DNA from: Clavelina lepadiformis
Lineage: Eukaryota > Chordata > Ascidiacea > Aplousobranchia > Clavelinidae
Assembly (NCBI RefSeq): GCF_947623445.1
Contig: NC_135246.1
Coordinates: forward strand, 4,447,856-4,511,855
Reading direction: 5' to 3'
DNA: 64,000 nucleotides
Position numbers and translations under genes: made by a program. Positions 1 through 12,360 of the stretch are shown here, piece after piece. The notes beneath the pieces were generated by a model. The model had not been told where the DNA came from. It searched no databases and saw only the letters and a list, made by a program, of their open reading frames with translations. Positions within the stretch are counted from its first letter, which is position 1. Each line of letters begins with the position of its first letter.

Positions 1-3000
1 ATTTAGAAAAGTAAATCGCTACACAATGAAGGAGATTGAAAGCGAAAAATTGAGCACACATAAAAACTGTTACACATATCCGAAAGAATAAAATAAATGC
101 TAAATTACAGAAATTGCTGAAACTCTAGTAAACGTTTTTGACCCTTTTGGTAGCGCATTTCCCAGCACCCTTGCGTTAATGCCTGACAAGGGTAGACGTA
201 AAGCCTTCGAATACGCTGCAAGTGTCACTTCAGTTGAGATTTTTGCCCTCCTGAGAAGATTGCCGAAAGCTGATGACAACATAATCTATCTTGAGATGAC
301 GTGCGTTAAAATTAATAACGGAATATATGCCTTAATCTTTCGGCCTAAAAAGAATTTAAACTAGTAATTAGGTCAGGCTTATTTTCTGAAATTATTGATA
401 TCAGATCGTCAACAAAAAGAAAAGTTTGATATACTCAAAATTTATTTATCTTATAGAGCCGAATTCTGACCCAACATCAAACAAACAAACTATAATAGGC
501 TACATAATATGCAATTCCATACAAACAGCAACATTTAAATGTAAATAGTATTTCACAACAGCAAAAAACAAATGAAAGGTGGTAACGAAATGTTTGAACC
601 AAGTATGTGTAACAGGAGAATCTCGTCTGCAACCAATATTGGTTGCGGATCAATAGCGAAAGATCGGTGGCCTATTTCGCGTTCAATCCTAATAAATTCT
701 AATAAACATCCTGTCGCCACTTGTTTCTGATCCAATCGTCGAAAGTACGATTTTTATTAACGCACAAGGATCTTGCGCCATAGACAAAAGAAGACAAATT
801 GATTGGTACACCGCACGATTTATTTATTTGTAATGAATTCCTCTACAAGCTAATGATCGAATAAGGTCAGCAAAGGACAAAATTCTTCGGCAGCTATACA
901 AATCATCAAAGTTTGTAACAAGCCTTAGCAAATCCAAAGTGATTACATGATTAGCAGTTCAACTATCAGCCGATGACTTGTTTTCGTTCGCATCAAAACA
1001 CCGAAGAGCGTGGCTGTCAGATGCTTATTGCTTTGTCACCATTGGTATTGCTGACATTTTGCGTTTGGAAACGTGCGCAGCAGCAGCTCGATTGTTCTGC
1101 TTGAAAAAAGACATTGAACGTACCGATTGTCGTAAGGGTGGTCTACTTATGTGGTTTGTGGCGGCTTGTGTCTCGCACTTCAAACGGTCCGTGGCCGTGG
1201 CTTCTGTCGTGTGGGATATAACCAACGGGCTGAGTAATACATACATCTGTTGCAAACTACAGCCAACGCATCCAGTTTTTATTTAACCCAGATACAAGAA
1301 ATGGGTTGATTACAAGTTTTAAAAATATACTTTGCATTACAAAAAATTAGCTGAATACTCATGAGATCAATCTAAATGCCAAAATTCAGCTATTATAACT
1401 AATGTACTTACAATAATATATATAACTAATTTAGTTATTGCAACTAATAAAGTTATACTAAATACCAAAATGAAGTTATTGAAACTGATACAGTTACTGT
1501 AACGAATACTGCTAAATTTTACTAATGCAACTAACATAGTTAAGTAAGAAATATTACCCAACTATAGTAAACTATATACATCAGTTACGTGGGCTACATT
1601 AATAACTGTACATTGGTTACTTTATGTATTTTAGTATTTAAAATGGTCCAATCTCATATACAGGCATGCTATTTTTCGCAACGCTTCGGGAAACCCTAAC
1701 AGCACAGCAGTTTGAAGATTATAAGTCACTGGATAAAACAGGATTACGATTTTAAAAGCTATTTAAATTACTTTTCATGCTAGGCGGAAAATGGAAAATT
1801 GGTATTATCAACTCAGGATAATTAACAAAGTCAAAAGACAAAATCACTGATAGCAAATATCAAAGTATAGTCGACCTTGCTGGATGGGAATTAGACAATT
1901 AGTATTGTTTTCTTGTTTCTTAGGACAGTCTAGAGTCTAGACACCCGCAGCAGGCTATTTTTTGGGCTTTGTGCGATACTTTGTTGTTTATGAGCAAGTC
2001 GTTTGTAGTTATCAGAAACTTTTAAGCGCGTAACTGTGCATTCATTACGCGAAAAGGTATAAAGGACGTTTATATGCACGTCAATATGAAGTCCTAAATA
2101 AGGAAAACTCCAGTAATGTATAGAGCCTGACCTTCCCAAGTTTTAAAGTAGGCTAGAACTATAGGCTCTTGAATAAAATTGCCATGAAATGTTCAAAGCA
2201 AAGCTGTGCTAAGCAACATTTGTTTTATAGTATACTGTTAATAACGGTTCTATAAAACAAACAAAGCATTAGAGTTTAGATCTTAACTGCAGAATTACTC
2301 AAAACGTTTGGCACTTTTCAAAATATGGTTCGTTAATTTCACGGATATTTTGCTAACAATACGGGCATAAAAGGAAACTTGCAAAAGCATATGTTTTCTG
2401 TAGAAAAGCAAACATGTGGTACATTGATGTTTAAAAGCTTTTAATTGACACCTCATCTACAGGTGCTAATTAAATATTTAATTTGATCAGAATTCAAATA
2501 GTATATATTTAGTATTTAAACGAAACTGCAATTTATTAGCATAAATTTAGGTTTAGAGGTTATAATAAAAACTATGTCATGTTGAGGTCGACGCATGTGT
2601 CGTGGACCCATCCTAAAAGAGTACTTCAGCGGAAAGCGTGTCAAGTCAAAAAAGTAATCGTCATTTTGTAATTTATTCCGTGGCCCGCTGGGGATTTATT
2701 TCATTGATAGGAACGGCAGCGGCCATACTGACATACGGAGAGCGAGACTGCATTTTATTTTGCCGATTGCATACCGCTTTACAAAATCGGCCTTGCGTCA
2801 AATTTGACCATCGTTTTTTGTGACGTCATCGATATCTGAATGAAAATGAACGAAAGTGGCCACCATTGCGGAAAGATTAGTTTGAAATCCTTCTTTGTGG
2901 GAGTTATGTTGTATTGATTTTTTTACCGCAAATGCAACCGAGTGCGCTGGATTAATTATTAAATGTTTAATCATAATTTTGTGAACGGTTTTGTTTCAGA

Positions 3001-5039
3001 AGAAATCAAGCTAAAGTAACTTTCTATGCAGATAAACTTGATTAGGACTATTTTGCTCTTGATTGTTGCATTATTTTTCAATATTCGAAGTAAATTGTAG
3101 ATACTGGGTATAACTAAAAGAAAAAAATTAAGTCCTAGTTTAAATTTGCCTGTGTACAATGCTAATATGCATCATGTCATAGCCTTCGACATAAAAAAGT
3201 AATTCCCTACAGACACCATTACGATTTCTCAGAAGCTATAGTAATTCATCAAATGCCAACGAAAACCTACATGCTCTGGACTTTGAAATTTCGCCTCTAA
3301 ATCTTTGTCACGTTTCCCTGTTTCGACGTGGAAAAGCACTTTGCTCGGGCCGCATGTCGGAAAACATCATTCTTGTGACTAGTCACGTGAACCGTTCCAT
3401 TTCGCTGATTTTGTTGAACTTTCAAGCATACAGGCTAACAAGATAACTATCAACACATTGTGAAACCACACATTTTTACTTCTGTGCACGATTGGGCCTA
3501 AAATCTGTGTTAACGGACAGAGTCCATCCCGTTTTCATCAATCAATTAACAAAATGCTATACTGTATAATACAAGCAAAATAAGGAAAATAACGGTTCAT
3601 GGTAGCTTAATTTTTTGAACTTGTTCGCTGCATGCTATTTATTTTGGCGTATTAAAAGTATTTAGAACTATTACAATTATTATTATTAGTGTTATTGTAG
3701 TTATTAATTTTGCTTACTGTTGGAAACCTAGCATACATAAAATAGAAATCAATTGACCGGAAGTAAAATCGATTAAGTTAGTGCATTTGAAAAGGGTTAC
3801 CCAGGTTTTGATCTAACTAAACTGAAATTTCGCGAACTTACCCTTTGATATTTTATCAAAATCAATCTTTTATCAAAACGGTAGCAAAACGCGTTAGCAA
3901 GTAAAACTGATAACGTTTTTTGAGACGGGTAAAAGCTGTTATCATGATAGTTTCGAAGTCACATGCGTCTGCACATCTTCTATTTGTTCACTATCACGTA
4001 CATTTGTCAAGTAAGTCGGATACAAAAATTGAGACTTTATCTCAAAAGAACATTTAAAATCGCGGAAACACGCGTTTGATATCAACAGGAACGCTTCAAT
4101 CAAAGCCGCCGATAAGAGAAGCGTTTCGTTACTTTTCCTTCTTTTGCCTCCAATTTTACGTAAACAAGTCTGGTCCCGTCTTGATAAATTTGTTGCACTT
4201 CCAGGTATACGTGGATGAAGAAGGTTGAAATCCATTGCAGAATTTCTGGCTATCGCTTTAAGTAGGCCTGTAGTGACAATCAGAACTTGCACAAAGGCTG
4301 TATAGCTCGGTAACTGGGGCTGTAGCAATGTAGATTTGTTGTCGGTTTAAGTCGAGCAAAGACTTTCCTCAAACCGAGGATTAAAATTATCATATACTAT
4401 ATCAAATATGACACATACCATCCAAACTTATCCCAATTTCAGGCTGTCCAGCTCCTTTTCAACAAACGCCATGTAAATCAAGACCAGTGAAATGTACGCA
4501 CACTGCCTCCAGTGTTGGCATATCTTTTGTTTACCGCATCACAATTTCGTTTTACTGAAGTGCAGTTTAAGTTGCCTATCAATAGAAATAACGTACTTAA
4601 CAATAACAATACAACTCTAAGTTAACAGTGAAAGCAAAATCACTGCGCACAACGGATATATAGCAAATGCATATGTCGTCCTTAATTGTTGTTAGTCGCT
4701 TGATTTGCATTAAACTTTTACATTACTGAGATACATTGCGGACACTTGCTCTCTTCCATGAAGTCGCGTCTTTTCGGAAATTCTTGAAAGAATAAATACA
4801 GTATATAGGAGGCGTAGGTGGAATTTCTTTCCAACTATATTATCATTTATAGGCAACTTGTTGTTCTGAATATTTGCTTCACTTCATTTTATCTTCAGTA
4901 TTCGGTTCGTATTCATGTTTTATTTTCAGTTTTCGGTTATATAAAAAACATATCCTGGTTTGGTATCGGAATATCATCTATACACTAAATAAACTTTTGG
5001 TATATCAAGACAATTTAAAAATAGCGCATTCCTCTGACC
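1..5039. other. No gene recognised; old repeats
   Basis: AT-rich sequence without a convincing coding exon. About 1380-1620 holds degenerate runs of AACTAAT/AGTTA-type half palindromes. About 4262-4400 contains a diverged copy of the SINE-like tail seen at 12200-12330: AACTTGCACA, then GCTCGGTAACTGGGGCT, then TTTCCTCA. An open frame at 978-1286 is somewhat GC-richer but shows no known domain and is not called. Confidence 0.5.
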
Positions 5040-5368
5040 CAGTGGTTCTCAAACTGTGGTACGCGTACCACTAGTGGTACGCGAGAGCTTTTTAAGTGGT
5101 ACCGCGTACCGCTGAACATGATTTTTGATGTGCTGTGAGTAATGTGTTGCCCCGGATAGACAAGCTTGTGCAGAAGAAACAGTTGCTTCTATCAAATTAA
5201 ATTGTGTTTTCTTGCTATTCATTGGTGTTATGGTATAGTAATAACGGTAATAACTAATAAATACCGGTACATTTGAGTAAAATAAGTCATTCAGGAGCCA
5301 GGTGGTACGCAGTGTAGCAAAAAAAACGAATGAGTGGTACGCGATCGCAAAAAGTTTGAGAAACACTG
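5040..5368. mobile_element. hAT-type MITE
   Basis: The ends are inverted repeats: CAGTGGTTCTCAAACT on the left and, read from the right, CAGTGTTTCTCAAACT (15 of 16 match). Several GGTACGCG/CGCGTACC palindromes lie inside each arm. The 16-bp terminus is the kind found on hAT-family elements. Flanks share TCTGACC on both sides, but offset by 2 bp from the ideal position, so the target duplication is imperfect. No coding capacity. It sits about 50 bp beyond the stop codon of the membrane-protein gene. Confidence 0.7.
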
Positions 5369-5418
5369 CAGTCTGACCTAAATATGGTTATTAATCAGTG
5401 TAGGCTACACTAAAACCG

Positions 5419-6357
5419 TTAGTCAAGAACAGAATTCTGATTTCTGATGTTTTGTACAGCGGATTGATAATCTGGTAATTCATCTTCAACAACACTACTG
5501 TTTCTCCTTCCTGTCGACAACTCACGAGTAGCTTCTCCATTCTCCGTAGATCTGAACGTTATGTCAGACCTGATCACATCGTTGTAAGATGGCAGTTCGT
5601 TGGATGGTGTCGCAGTATATCTTCTCGGAAGAAGGGGAAAAGTGATCCTTAAACTTCTCGAACGAGACTGTTCATAATTTGGTTGGTTTGTTAAAATTTC
5701 ACTTCTTGTGACATTCCCACTTCTTCTAATAGAAACTGACGAGTAGACACGGTCAAGCCATTCTTCTGAAAAGTGGTTAAAATAGCTAACTTTGACCTAA
5801 ATTAGTTACCTGCCTTGTTGTATGCGTTAAGTCACTTAATTATAGTTTATGGGCTGGTATTACTTGCAAATATTTGCAAGGGATGATATGGAAACTACCC
5901 ATATTACTAACAAAAGGAAAAAAAACAAGATCAAAAATTTCAAAATATACAGAAAAAGTTTAAAATACTTTAGTGAAACAACTTGGCTGTAGCGCCTAAT
6001 CTCAAATATGCAAAGTTTTTATCTCCAAAAGCTAAAAAGGTAAAGGTAAAAATCACTAACATGAAAGTAAGATTAATGCTAAAGATTAGGTTATTCCAAA
6101 ACAAAGCAAGCTATACTTTTACCATTATTTCGGCGAAAATAGAAACCCAATGCAATGAAAACAATGGACGCTACTGCAAAAGCACTTCCTGTTATCCAGT
6201 TCCACTGAAGAGTAAAGAAAACTATAGCTGCAACAAACATGATTGCCCCGAAACTTAGACATATAATGGACGAGTAAAGTTTGCACCTTCGGCACAATCT
6301 TCGGATTCTGGCACGTTGAAACTGACCACCACGATCTGTACTGGAACCATTTACCAC
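5419..6357 (-). CDS. 3' part of a two-span membrane protein with C-terminal LPxY motifs
   Basis: Two minus-strand exons join in frame. The first is 6357..6123, with an AG acceptor just upstream and a GT donor at 6122-6121, ending in phase 1. The second is 5765..5419, ending in TAA. The first exon encodes a basic Arg/Cys-rich stretch followed by two hydrophobic spans of about 20 residues separated by a short QWNW loop, then FYFRR. The second exon is a hydrophilic tail of about 115 residues, rich in Ser and Arg, with LPSYNDVI and ELPDYQSAV. Such LPxY motifs resemble WW-domain or sorting ligands in small TMEM-type proteins. The N-terminus is missing: the first exon starts in phase 0 after an acceptor, so at least one further exon lies upstream, and I could not find it. 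No family assigned. The open frames, matching phases and motif content argue for a real gene. Confidence 0.6.
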
Positions 6358-9083
6358 CTGAAAAATACGTTGATATTTGCATAAAATGACATAGCTTTAT
6401 GGATCTTTGTATAATTACAATGCTGACAATTCTGTAACCATGTTAGTTACTTTTAGCAAGTAATTTTCGTTTTAACGCAGGTTTCACTGCCGTGGATGTC
6501 GTTAGGACAGAGATGGGCGCAAGCGTGCTCATTGTTTAAGAGCTTGAACGGGAGCACGCTCCTATTTTAGGGCTATCCGCTCGTCGCTCTTTTTTTTTCA
6601 TCAACACTATGAAAGCACAAAATAGAAAAAAGTCTCATAAAAAATTAAGTTAAATTGAACGTCTAAATTTTTTTGACTGATTTGAGGCTAATTTTATGGT
6701 GGGAATAAAAAAAGATTGTTTTGAGATTAACCTAAGGTAATTAACAAGAAACCAACTGACGTGATAATAGGGCATATATAAAATCGGTGTAAAAACAAAC
6801 ACATGATACTGTGTTAGGTAATTCAGCATTGTTCGTCATGTTGCGTAATTTTCTATAGTTTTTCTAAATTACCGTAGTGTGATATTTCGTAAAATCCTGT
6901 TGACCAGTTTGTAATATAAATGACAAAATGCTTGGTCAACTACTTGGCTACGAGGAACGCCAAGACCAACGTATATGGGTATATGATTATATCAAACACT
7001 TTTGTTATTTTTCCATATCCGATAATTGCAAGCAAAGTTGGACTGAATCCCTTGTTCAATAAATCCCAAAGACAACTGGATCGCTGCAAGTTATTTTAGT
7101 AAGCATAATTTTGTATCAGCTAAGAGATTCATCTCTTTCATTGACCAATAAGTGACAGAGTAAAGCATAATTTGTTTGCTTAAAATGACCTATAGGACAA
7201 CAGAATAACATGTAATTTTTTCAATGTCTCACTTTATGCAGTGCTCAGTCTTAATGGCAACTTAACCAACCCGTTCGCCTGCAAGTTAAGCTCAACAAAC
7301 CAAACACCCGATCCGTTTATAATCTCAGTGTGGATCCAGCATAAAAAATCGAGTCATCAGAAAAAAACATTTAAAATAATTATATTGAATATGCACTTGC
7401 TTCTAAGTTTCTTGACAACCTTCCTTTGATCAAAACTTTTCTATTTTCGTCAAGAAAGTTCAATAATATAATGTCTTTGTTGTAAAAGTTTAGTGACTTC
7501 GGTTCGCATCATTGGTCCTGTAAGAAACCGATCAAATGAACTAAATCAGAGAAACTGTTTGAAATTTCCAGATTATTGGCTTCAAACATGTTAATAAATT
7601 TGTATCAACGCCGCGTATGGTATTCCAAATCATAATTTGCTTTATTACGTCATGAATGAATAGTTAATTTCTTTATTTTTTGGATCCATTTCGGATCTAT
7701 GATGCCAAATGGAATCAAAAAAATATAACAAGTGCACAATGCCCGTAAACAATGACGAATGAAATAATTACTACAGAAAGATAATAAATTAATAATATAT
7801 AGCGACAGGAATCAATCAAATTTTTTTCGAACGAAAATATGTCTTGTGACGTCATAGAAGGTTATTTAAATTTGAACCATAGCAAGAGTACAAAGTAAGC
7901 ATATGCTGGTGCATTCAATCAGTTATATAGAAATTGCTAGTTAGCAGAAAAAATAAGTTTTACTATTATTTGTAGGACTACATGATAGTATAAACTTACA
8001 GCAAAAAAAAAGTTTAGGACGTTTACACAGAACTTGTTAATGCCACAAAAGTTTAATCATCCCCAATGGTTCGCAAAGGAATAAAAACACATTTCCTGAA
8101 GTAAGCCAGATTATTTTAATTTAACACTCGATTAGATTAATATTTTTAGATAAACTATACTAAATGGTAAATTTATTGAGTATAGATTTAGTAGTACTGT
8201 TAAAGGTTGCGTTCAACTAAATTTGTTACAAATAACACTCAATGTACTAAAACAATTTTCCTTTTAATTCGACGAAAATCACCCATGATGGGACATTGTG
8301 TTCAAGACGGGACAGCACGATAATTTCTTTCAGCCACAAGGTGGCGCAATATTAAAACCGTTACATTGTCGCCTTCTTTTTGACATACTAATAAAAAAGT
8401 AGCTTACTCTGTGTTTTGAGCTAATATAATAAAAAGAAAAAGGACCCCAAATTTTAAAAATTGGCAGTCGTAGCGGTTTGTCATTATAGAAATGGTTTAT
8501 TGACAATAATATGGATACTCTAAGATGGAACAAATTGCCTCCACTTGAGGAGCTATGTTATACCTCTATGGTGTTGAGACAGATTTCTAAGTTATATCTT
8601 TATATCTTTTGACTGAGTTTGGATTGCAACGTTTGTATTTAAAACAGATTTAATACAAATCCATCGAAATCCATCCATCGGTGTGAACGATTAAATACAA
8701 AATGCGTAGGGTTACATAGAACAAACACCATGTTCAGTTTGTTATGGAAAACATTAGATGGAAAATTTGTTTATCCGCAAAGCTTCATGCGTTTAATCTT
8801 TTAGGATTTAAAATTTAAAAGGATCCGTTTACAACGCAACCAAAAGATAATTAGCAGTATCATTAAATAAACAATCTTTCAAAATTGTAGTTGGTAGCCT
8901 AAATTCGAATTCTATAGGTGAAATGGAATCAAAATATTTTGACTTTAAGTGGTTTATAGTATACCACACAAAATTTGAAAAAAGCTTGCCTTACGCCAAG
9001 AAAAACAAATTACATTTTATGTTTAATAACGATAAATGCAGGAAAGAAACGGCCACACAGATTTTTAGAAAATCATATTTATT
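6358..9083. other. No gene recognised
   Basis: AT-rich DNA. The missing 5' exon(s) of the membrane-protein gene ending at 5419 should lie in or beyond this stretch on the minus strand, but I could not identify one. A hAT-like end (CAGAGATGGGCGCAAGCG) occurs near 6508 without a visible partner. Confidence 0.4.
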
Positions 9084-9087
9084 ACTT

Positions 9088-9490
9088 TGTAATGAAATGG
9101 TGATTTATCGTTACTTGGCCTGCAAGGACGACCACTTCAATTACAATGTTTGTCTGTAGAATTGCTTAATGTCCTCGAAATGAAATGAGTCTCAGGTCGT
9201 TGTTTCGCTTCTCTTAATCTTAGAATCAATTGTACACCTCGAAAACTGTATAATCTGGTTATATTGAAGTTTCATTGAATGAATAAATCAAGATAGAACA
9301 TTGTGACAGCAACAGCATAAAGACATGTTGCGGCGTTGAACGTAGAAACCAAAAGAGACTGAATGAATCAAAATGCACGCACAGGGGAAGCATCGATTAC
9401 GTCACGCAGTGTTATGCTTCGCTGATTCGATAGACGAGAATTCTATGTAGTACACAATTTTATATTACATTAATTGATATATTTATCACA
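9088..9490 (-). repeat. 3' LTR of the retrotransposon
   Basis: 403-bp copy that reads as identical to 10600-11002. In the element's orientation it is preceded (at 9491 and above on plus) by the polypurine tract GGGGGGAGG followed by TTA. It is flanked outside by the target duplication ACTT. Confidence 0.85.
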
Positions 9491-10285
9491 TAACCTCCCC
9501 CCAGAAAATCGCGTTAAAATGCAATTTTAAAGCAATTTTCTAATCATGATAGAAACAATTCTTGATAAGCAATAATTAAAACAATAGTGTTGATAACAAA
9601 AGTCAATATAACACGTTAAATGTAGATCACATAACAATAAACGTTGAAACATAGTTACAATACAATTCATATTGGCAATACATTCGCAAAACGATAGTAA
9701 TATGTTTTCTGTATCTCAAAATTAGTATACAAAACAAACAATGATGACATTTATGTCACGACTTTAAATAGAAAACAGAACGCAGGATGTCATTTGACAC
9801 ACAACGCATTAGCTTGTTTGAGCAGATTCGCAAAGTTAGGAAATCGTCAGCAAATTTTTCATCTCACGTTTCTTGATGCTGATTTCCGCAAACAAAACTC
9901 TATACATTATTTCTTCTGCATAGTTTAATCTCGTCTTATCATCACAAGACCATTTAATAATATTTCAGCATCTGGTTTTACCAGTATAGCTGTGTGAACA
10001 TTTCACTTGGAAATAATCAAATTACAAAATATATAAAAAATTAGTCAAATACGTTTTGTAATTGACATTCAACATAGTGTATCGGTGTTAGCCTTGGGCA
10101 TTTGTTTAACCTTCGAAAACAACCGCTATGTTTTAAAGCATCACAAAATAACACAAAGAAAAATTTCTCTCCGGCATGGTTGAACCGTTAGAGAGTATGG
10201 CAACTAAGCCACCATCAATTAAGGTAAACTACACAATAACGCCATAATATATACTACATAGAGAAAAAAACAAACAAAAAAATCA

Positions 10286-10480
10286 TTACTGAATGTCCAA
10301 ATACCGACAAAGTGTTTTCACTGGAGTGCTTTGTTCGTCGGTCATTCTTGCATTCGAAGTTGGTTGAAGTCCAGGCGATTCTTCGTCATCGTCGTTGTAG
10401 TTGATTTGTTCGAATGTCATATTGTCGAGATGTCTGTCGGCTAGATCCAATGAGTGTTGTATGGGTTGTGGATGAGACAT
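10286..10480 (-). CDS. Short ORF inside the LTR retrotransposon
   Basis: A 64-residue frame beginning ATG, in the element's own orientation, about 120 bp inside the 5' LTR where a gag gene would start. The product is acidic and hydrophilic (MSHPQPIQHSL at the start, NDDDEES in the middle) and has no zinc knuckle or other domain I recognise. It may be the N-terminal remnant of a gag protein, or a peptide without function. Its position and orientation are the only support. Confidence 0.35.
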   Translation of the reverse strand: MSHPQPIQHSLDLADRHLDNMTFEQINYNDDDEESPGLQPTSNARMTDEQSTPVKTLCRYLDIQ

Positions 10481-10599
10481 ATCTTCGAAACTTGTAGTCT
10501 GAGATCACTAGACTTCTCTCAACCTCAAATGTAACTGTTCATAGATTCCTCGATAAAAGAAAAGCGTAGTTCTCACCGAGCTCGTTGGCACCATAACGT

Positions 10600-11002
10600 T
10601 GTAATGAAATGGTGATTTATCGTTACTTGGCCTGCAAGGACGACCACTTCAATTACAATGTTTGTCTGTAGAATTGCTTAATGTCCTCGAAATGAAATGA
10701 GTCTCAGGTCGTTGTTTCGCTTCTCTTAATCTTAGAATCAATTGTACACCTCGAAAACTGTATAATCTGGTTATATTGAAGTTTCATTGAATGAATAAAT
10801 CAAGATAGAACATTGTGACAGCAACAGCATAAAGACATGTTGCGGCGTTGAACGTAGAAACCAAAAGAGACTGAATGAATCAAAATGCACGCACAGGGGA
10901 AGCATCGATTACGTCACGCAGTGTTATGCTTCGCTGATTCGATAGACGAGAATTCTATGTAGTACACAATTTTATATTACATTAATTGATATATTTATCA
11001 CA
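10600..11002 (-). repeat. 5' LTR of the retrotransposon
   Basis: 403-bp copy that reads as identical to 9088-9490. In the element's orientation it is followed inside by ACGTTATGGTGCC, the probable primer-binding region. It is flanked outside by the target duplication ACTT. Confidence 0.85.
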
Positions 11003-11541
11003 ACTTGTTCGATCAATCAATTTATTCGTGCGTTTGACATTTAAACATTGCAAAAGTCAATTCAAATTTTGTTTTTAGTAAAGCGATTTTATTTTAAAGG
11101 CAATTTATTTAAGATTACTGCTTAATAAAAAGCAAAGTATTACTGTTAAGAATTTATGCGCTTTACATGGAAAACCAAGATAATGGACAAAAAAGTCATT
11201 TTTATTTTGTGAGTCGCTCAACAAATAACCACAAATTTTATTAAACTCATGGGCTTAATTTCACGCAATGCCTTATCTATAACATAACCCATAAAAAGAT
11301 TAGAAAAAGTAGATCTCGTTTAAGAGTGAGAGCAGTTTTCTCAGAATAGCTCATCACGGGTGACTTTCCGCTTAGCGTCATATAAGTTAGAGATTCCCTC
11401 AATTTGGAGGTTACGGTGTACCGTAGGCTATCTGCCATTTTCATGTACTTTTTGCCTCATTTTTTCTTAAATACTGGTGGTTAATATACCGTTTAAATGG
11501 TATGTACGATCAACAAACGTCTATAATCTATAGAATTAAAT

Positions 11542-12360
11542 CAATGGTTCTTAACCTTTTTTGAGCCCATTACCCCAAAATCTCTTCAGAAAAATCAGCC
11601 AGGTTCCTTTAACATTAGTCTTACGTCAAGTTTGTGCAATATTACAAACTAGGCCTACTGTAGGCCTATATTGTTTTCAATACCTACCAGCAATGAAGGT
11701 AACTTTAAGAACGTAACAAGTGGGTTCAGGAAAGAAATTACTTGATGATTAGGTTAGCATTGCAGCAATTTCACAATACGTGGGTCAGATATAGTGTGAA
11801 AATAAAACTGTGTATAAGATAGAGTGGGCCTATTATGTACTGATAATAGTCTTTTCACCATTAACTCAAGAATGATTACGAAGGCACAAGGTTTACAGAC
11901 GCACTACATTTCCAGCTGAAAAGGTTATCAAATCTTGCTTCGTACATTTGCTAAAATAACGAGAACTTTTTGGACAAAAAATATTTCGACACTGCTAGAG
12001 CTGCAGAACGCATTCCACACGATCCACATGTCGGCGCGCTAGTAGAGTGGTTCTGCGTGTCCCATGTTCGATACCGAGTGGCGCTATACCGTTGCAATGC
12101 CCTTTGGCAAGGCATTAACGGTACTTGCTCCTGTTTAGCGGACCTGTTGGACAGTTATAAATTCGAGCAATATTATAAAACCAAAATAAAAAATGTGTTC
12201 CAAGCAGAACTTGCACAGAGGCTATCTCGGTAACCGGGGCTTGAGCGTTGAGGGACTGTCCCGAGTTTATATCGTTCAAAAGGATTTCCTCAGACTGAGG
12301 ATACCGATTAATTATTATCATACCTTTTGTATTATCCACGCTCTAGGTTGAGAATCCCTG
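11542..12360. mobile_element. hAT-like element with an internal SINE
   Basis: Left end CAATGGTTCTTAACCTTT and, read from the right, CAGGGATTCTCAACCTAG share the CA(A/G)(T/G)G(G/A)TTCT(T/C)AACC pattern typical of hAT termini. The flanks (AATTAAAT and CCTTAAAC) match only in part, so the target duplication is not convincing and the element is old. No transposase frame is visible. A tRNA-like SINE lies at about 12035-12330. Confidence 0.5.
12035..12335 (+). repeat. tRNA-derived SINE-like repeat
   Basis: A box A match (TAGTAGAGTGG, 12040-12050) and a box B match (GTTCGATACC, 12066-12075) give the internal pol III promoter pattern of a tRNA-related head. A conserved core follows (GGCAAGGCATTAACG). 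The core recurs on minus near 52812-52830, again beside a GTTCGATACC box. The tail (AACTTGCACAGAGGC ... TTTCCTCAGACTGAGGAT) recurs near 4282-4385. The boxes are closer than in a real tRNA and no cloverleaf is evident, so this is a SINE and not a tRNA gene. Confidence 0.55.

Larger units (their letters stand above)
9084..11006 (-). mobile_element. Non-autonomous LTR retrotransposon with LTRs that read as identical
   Basis: Two direct repeats of 403 bp, 9088..9490 and 10600..11002, read as identical base for base and flank a 1109-bp interior. The whole is bracketed by ACTT at 9084-9087 and 11003-11006, a 4-bp target duplication. Read on minus, each LTR begins TGTGATAA and ends CATTACA (TG...CA). 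On minus, a primer-binding-like segment (TGGTGCCAACGAGC) follows the 5' LTR, and a polypurine tract, GGGGGGAGG, lies directly before the 3' LTR. These fix the orientation. The interior has only a 64-codon frame and no reverse transcriptase, integrase or protease, so the element is of TRIM/LARD type and would depend on proteins from elsewhere. Identical LTRs point to a very recent insertion. Confidence 0.85.

Noticed and set aside
978..1286. 102-codon plus frame, somewhat GC-rich
   Set aside because: No domain, no splice context, and an opposite-strand frame is equally open.
3942..4328. 128-codon minus frame
   Set aside because: It overlaps a diverged copy of the SINE-like tail also seen at 12200-12330, so it is repeat DNA.
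6508..6600. hAT-type element starting CAGAGATGGGCGC
   Set aside because: Only one end seen, with no partner inverted repeat or target duplication.
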